A stretch of DNA of 64,000 nucleotides. Origin: Trochalopteron elliotii. Taxonomy: Eukaryota > Chordata > Aves > Passeriformes > Leiothrichidae. Shown piece after piece: positions 62,701-64,000 of the stretch. Numbering within the stretch: the stretch's first letter is position 1; the number at the start of each line of letters is the position of its first letter. The notes below the pieces were generated by a model. That model was not told the DNA's origin. It searched no databases and saw nothing but the letters and a program-made list of their open reading frames with translations. Location: assembly GCA_024734555.1 (NCBI GenBank), contig JANPWX010000030.1, positions 1,515,636 to 1,579,635 of the forward strand, given 5' to 3'. Both the position numbers and the translations under genes were made by a program.

Positions 62701-64000
62701 GTCATTACCACAGTCATGGCAGTTTTATGAGTATTCTTCAATGCCATTACCTGGAAAGTTTTCAATCAAGACATATAAAAGATGCAAATCAATTTCCATA
62801 ATAAAATTAAACTGTACCATCTACTCTTTCATCCTTGCAATAGAGTTGATTGACAACTTCTCCCTGATAGTTGCAGCTGATAACTTGCAGGCAAAGTAAT
62901 GGAGAATGGCAGACTCTTTTACTCTAATATCCTAAGAAATTCAGTATTTTTCTTGTCTTGTCAGTATTTAATGATCATGTCTTCATGCAAACACAGTGCT
63001 TAAGATGCAAACATTCAGTTTACAAATATTCCTCCCAAACAAGAGAATTACTTCTCTTTGACAACGTAAAATTTGCCTTTTACTAAGCAAAGGCAGTTCT
63101 GAATAAAATGAAACAATTTTATGAATTTTGGGAACAAATTAAACATTTTTTATGTTCTGAGTAGTGCTGTTCTCCACAAAGAGATCTTTTCCCAAGGAAG
63201 ATGTTTTCCAGGTGATTCTCCTAACTTCATCCCGCACTGTTATTTTGTCTTTCTCTCTTACTTGTTTTAGCACTGCTTTAGCACAGACTTTAATGACCAC
63301 CTGATGGTTCTTCTTTGATCCCTTTCTGTCTAAGTACTTGACAATTCGTTCCTACTTCCTTGTTTGTTTACCACTTCTCTTTCTCTGTGTGCCCCCATTT
63401 ATCATTTCCTTGTGCTTTACATCAAAGGTGCTGTCCAAATAAAACATAAAATGTAATGTCCACTGGTGCTAATATTAACTGATGTATAATTTTGCCTTTA
63501 CTCTGGAGGTGGATGGAATCTTAACAAAAGTTTCAAATCTTGACTTCAGATCCATTTACATCATTTGCAAGGCAGAGCAATACATTCATATCCAGGAAGT
63601 AACTTTGGAATGATATTGGAGTAATTAAGATGAGAACATAAACAGCATTAATAAGGATAAATTTGTCTTCTCTCTTCAATTAGGCTTGAAGTAAGACCAA
63701 ACAATACAAAACACCAATCAACCCTAATACCTTGGGAGATAAAGAGACCTCCATTTAGAATCAAGAAAAAAATTATTTTTGCAATACAGATTTGGACAAT
63801 TCCATGCATTATGTCAAAGTTAACGTTCCCACTGAAGTTTCTGGGTGGCATCTGTTCAAAGGAGACTCCTGGAGTAGACACACTCTTGCTCTATTCCAAT
63901 AAAATATCCTTATATTCCTAAGAACTTCCTCTTTCATTTTCAGAAATACTTAAAAAGCTAGATTACATCACACTTCAAGAAAATAAATCATGCAAGACTG
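59719..64000. other. unique AT-rich sequence, no supported gene
   Basis: Over 4 kb of AT-rich DNA. Open frames at 60205-60504 (99 codons), 61557-61787 and 63648-63881 were read and resemble no known protein. No mobile element is recognised, and the sequence leaves the window without any change in character. Confidence 0.45.

Noticed and set aside
1..64000. tRNA, rRNA, CRISPR, operon or other prokaryote-type features
   Set aside because: None seen; composition, CR1 content and lack of long frames all indicate vertebrate non-coding DNA.

Overview
This window looks like AT-rich, non-coding vertebrate nuclear DNA, most probably from a bird. The evidence is repeat content. There are five CR1 LINE fragments and two LTR-like segments of avian ERV type, one ancient MIR-like SINE fragment, and several microsatellites. 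No poly-A-tailed SINEs or L1s were seen. CR1 also dominates turtle and crocodilian genomes, so 'sauropsid, probably bird' is the safe statement. There are no bacterial features, operons, CRISPR arrays or convincing tRNA or rRNA genes.

I found no protein-coding exon I can defend. The longest open frames (about 100-141 codons) are antisense or sense readings of CR1, readings of simple repeats, or open by chance in AT-rich DNA. The window is best read as a gene desert or the inside of a very long intron.

Layout: 1-632 is the 3' part of a CR1 (+). 1419-1735 is an LTR-like segment with CCAAT, TATA and AATAAA in the expected order. 3744-3815 is a GATA microsatellite. 3816-22384 is mostly unique AT-rich sequence with small tandem repeats, pyrimidine tracts, palindromes and one TATA box next to a hairpin (17132-17209). 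22385-23127 holds two CR1 3' ends in opposite orientation. 24317-25445 holds a 165-bp segment present twice, 532 bp apart and about 96% identical, followed directly by an anonymous GC-richer block. 30366-30379 has a CTCF-like site. 31951-32092 is a MIR-like SINE relic. 33412-33515 is a pure six-base repeat array. 33991-34675 is a second LTR-like segment. 39640-40222 and 57660-58531 are dead CR1 fragments carrying recognisable reverse-transcriptase motifs. 44761-44844 is a CA/TG tract. 56447-56483 is a perfect 16-bp-stem hairpin. 58805-58865 has a pair of RFX-type motifs, and 59571-59610 is a strong splice-acceptor-like tract.

There is no cooperating gene set. Any function here would be regulatory (enhancer, insulator or non-coding RNA), and the candidates below are hypotheses from motif reading only. 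I did not find an undescribed coding system.
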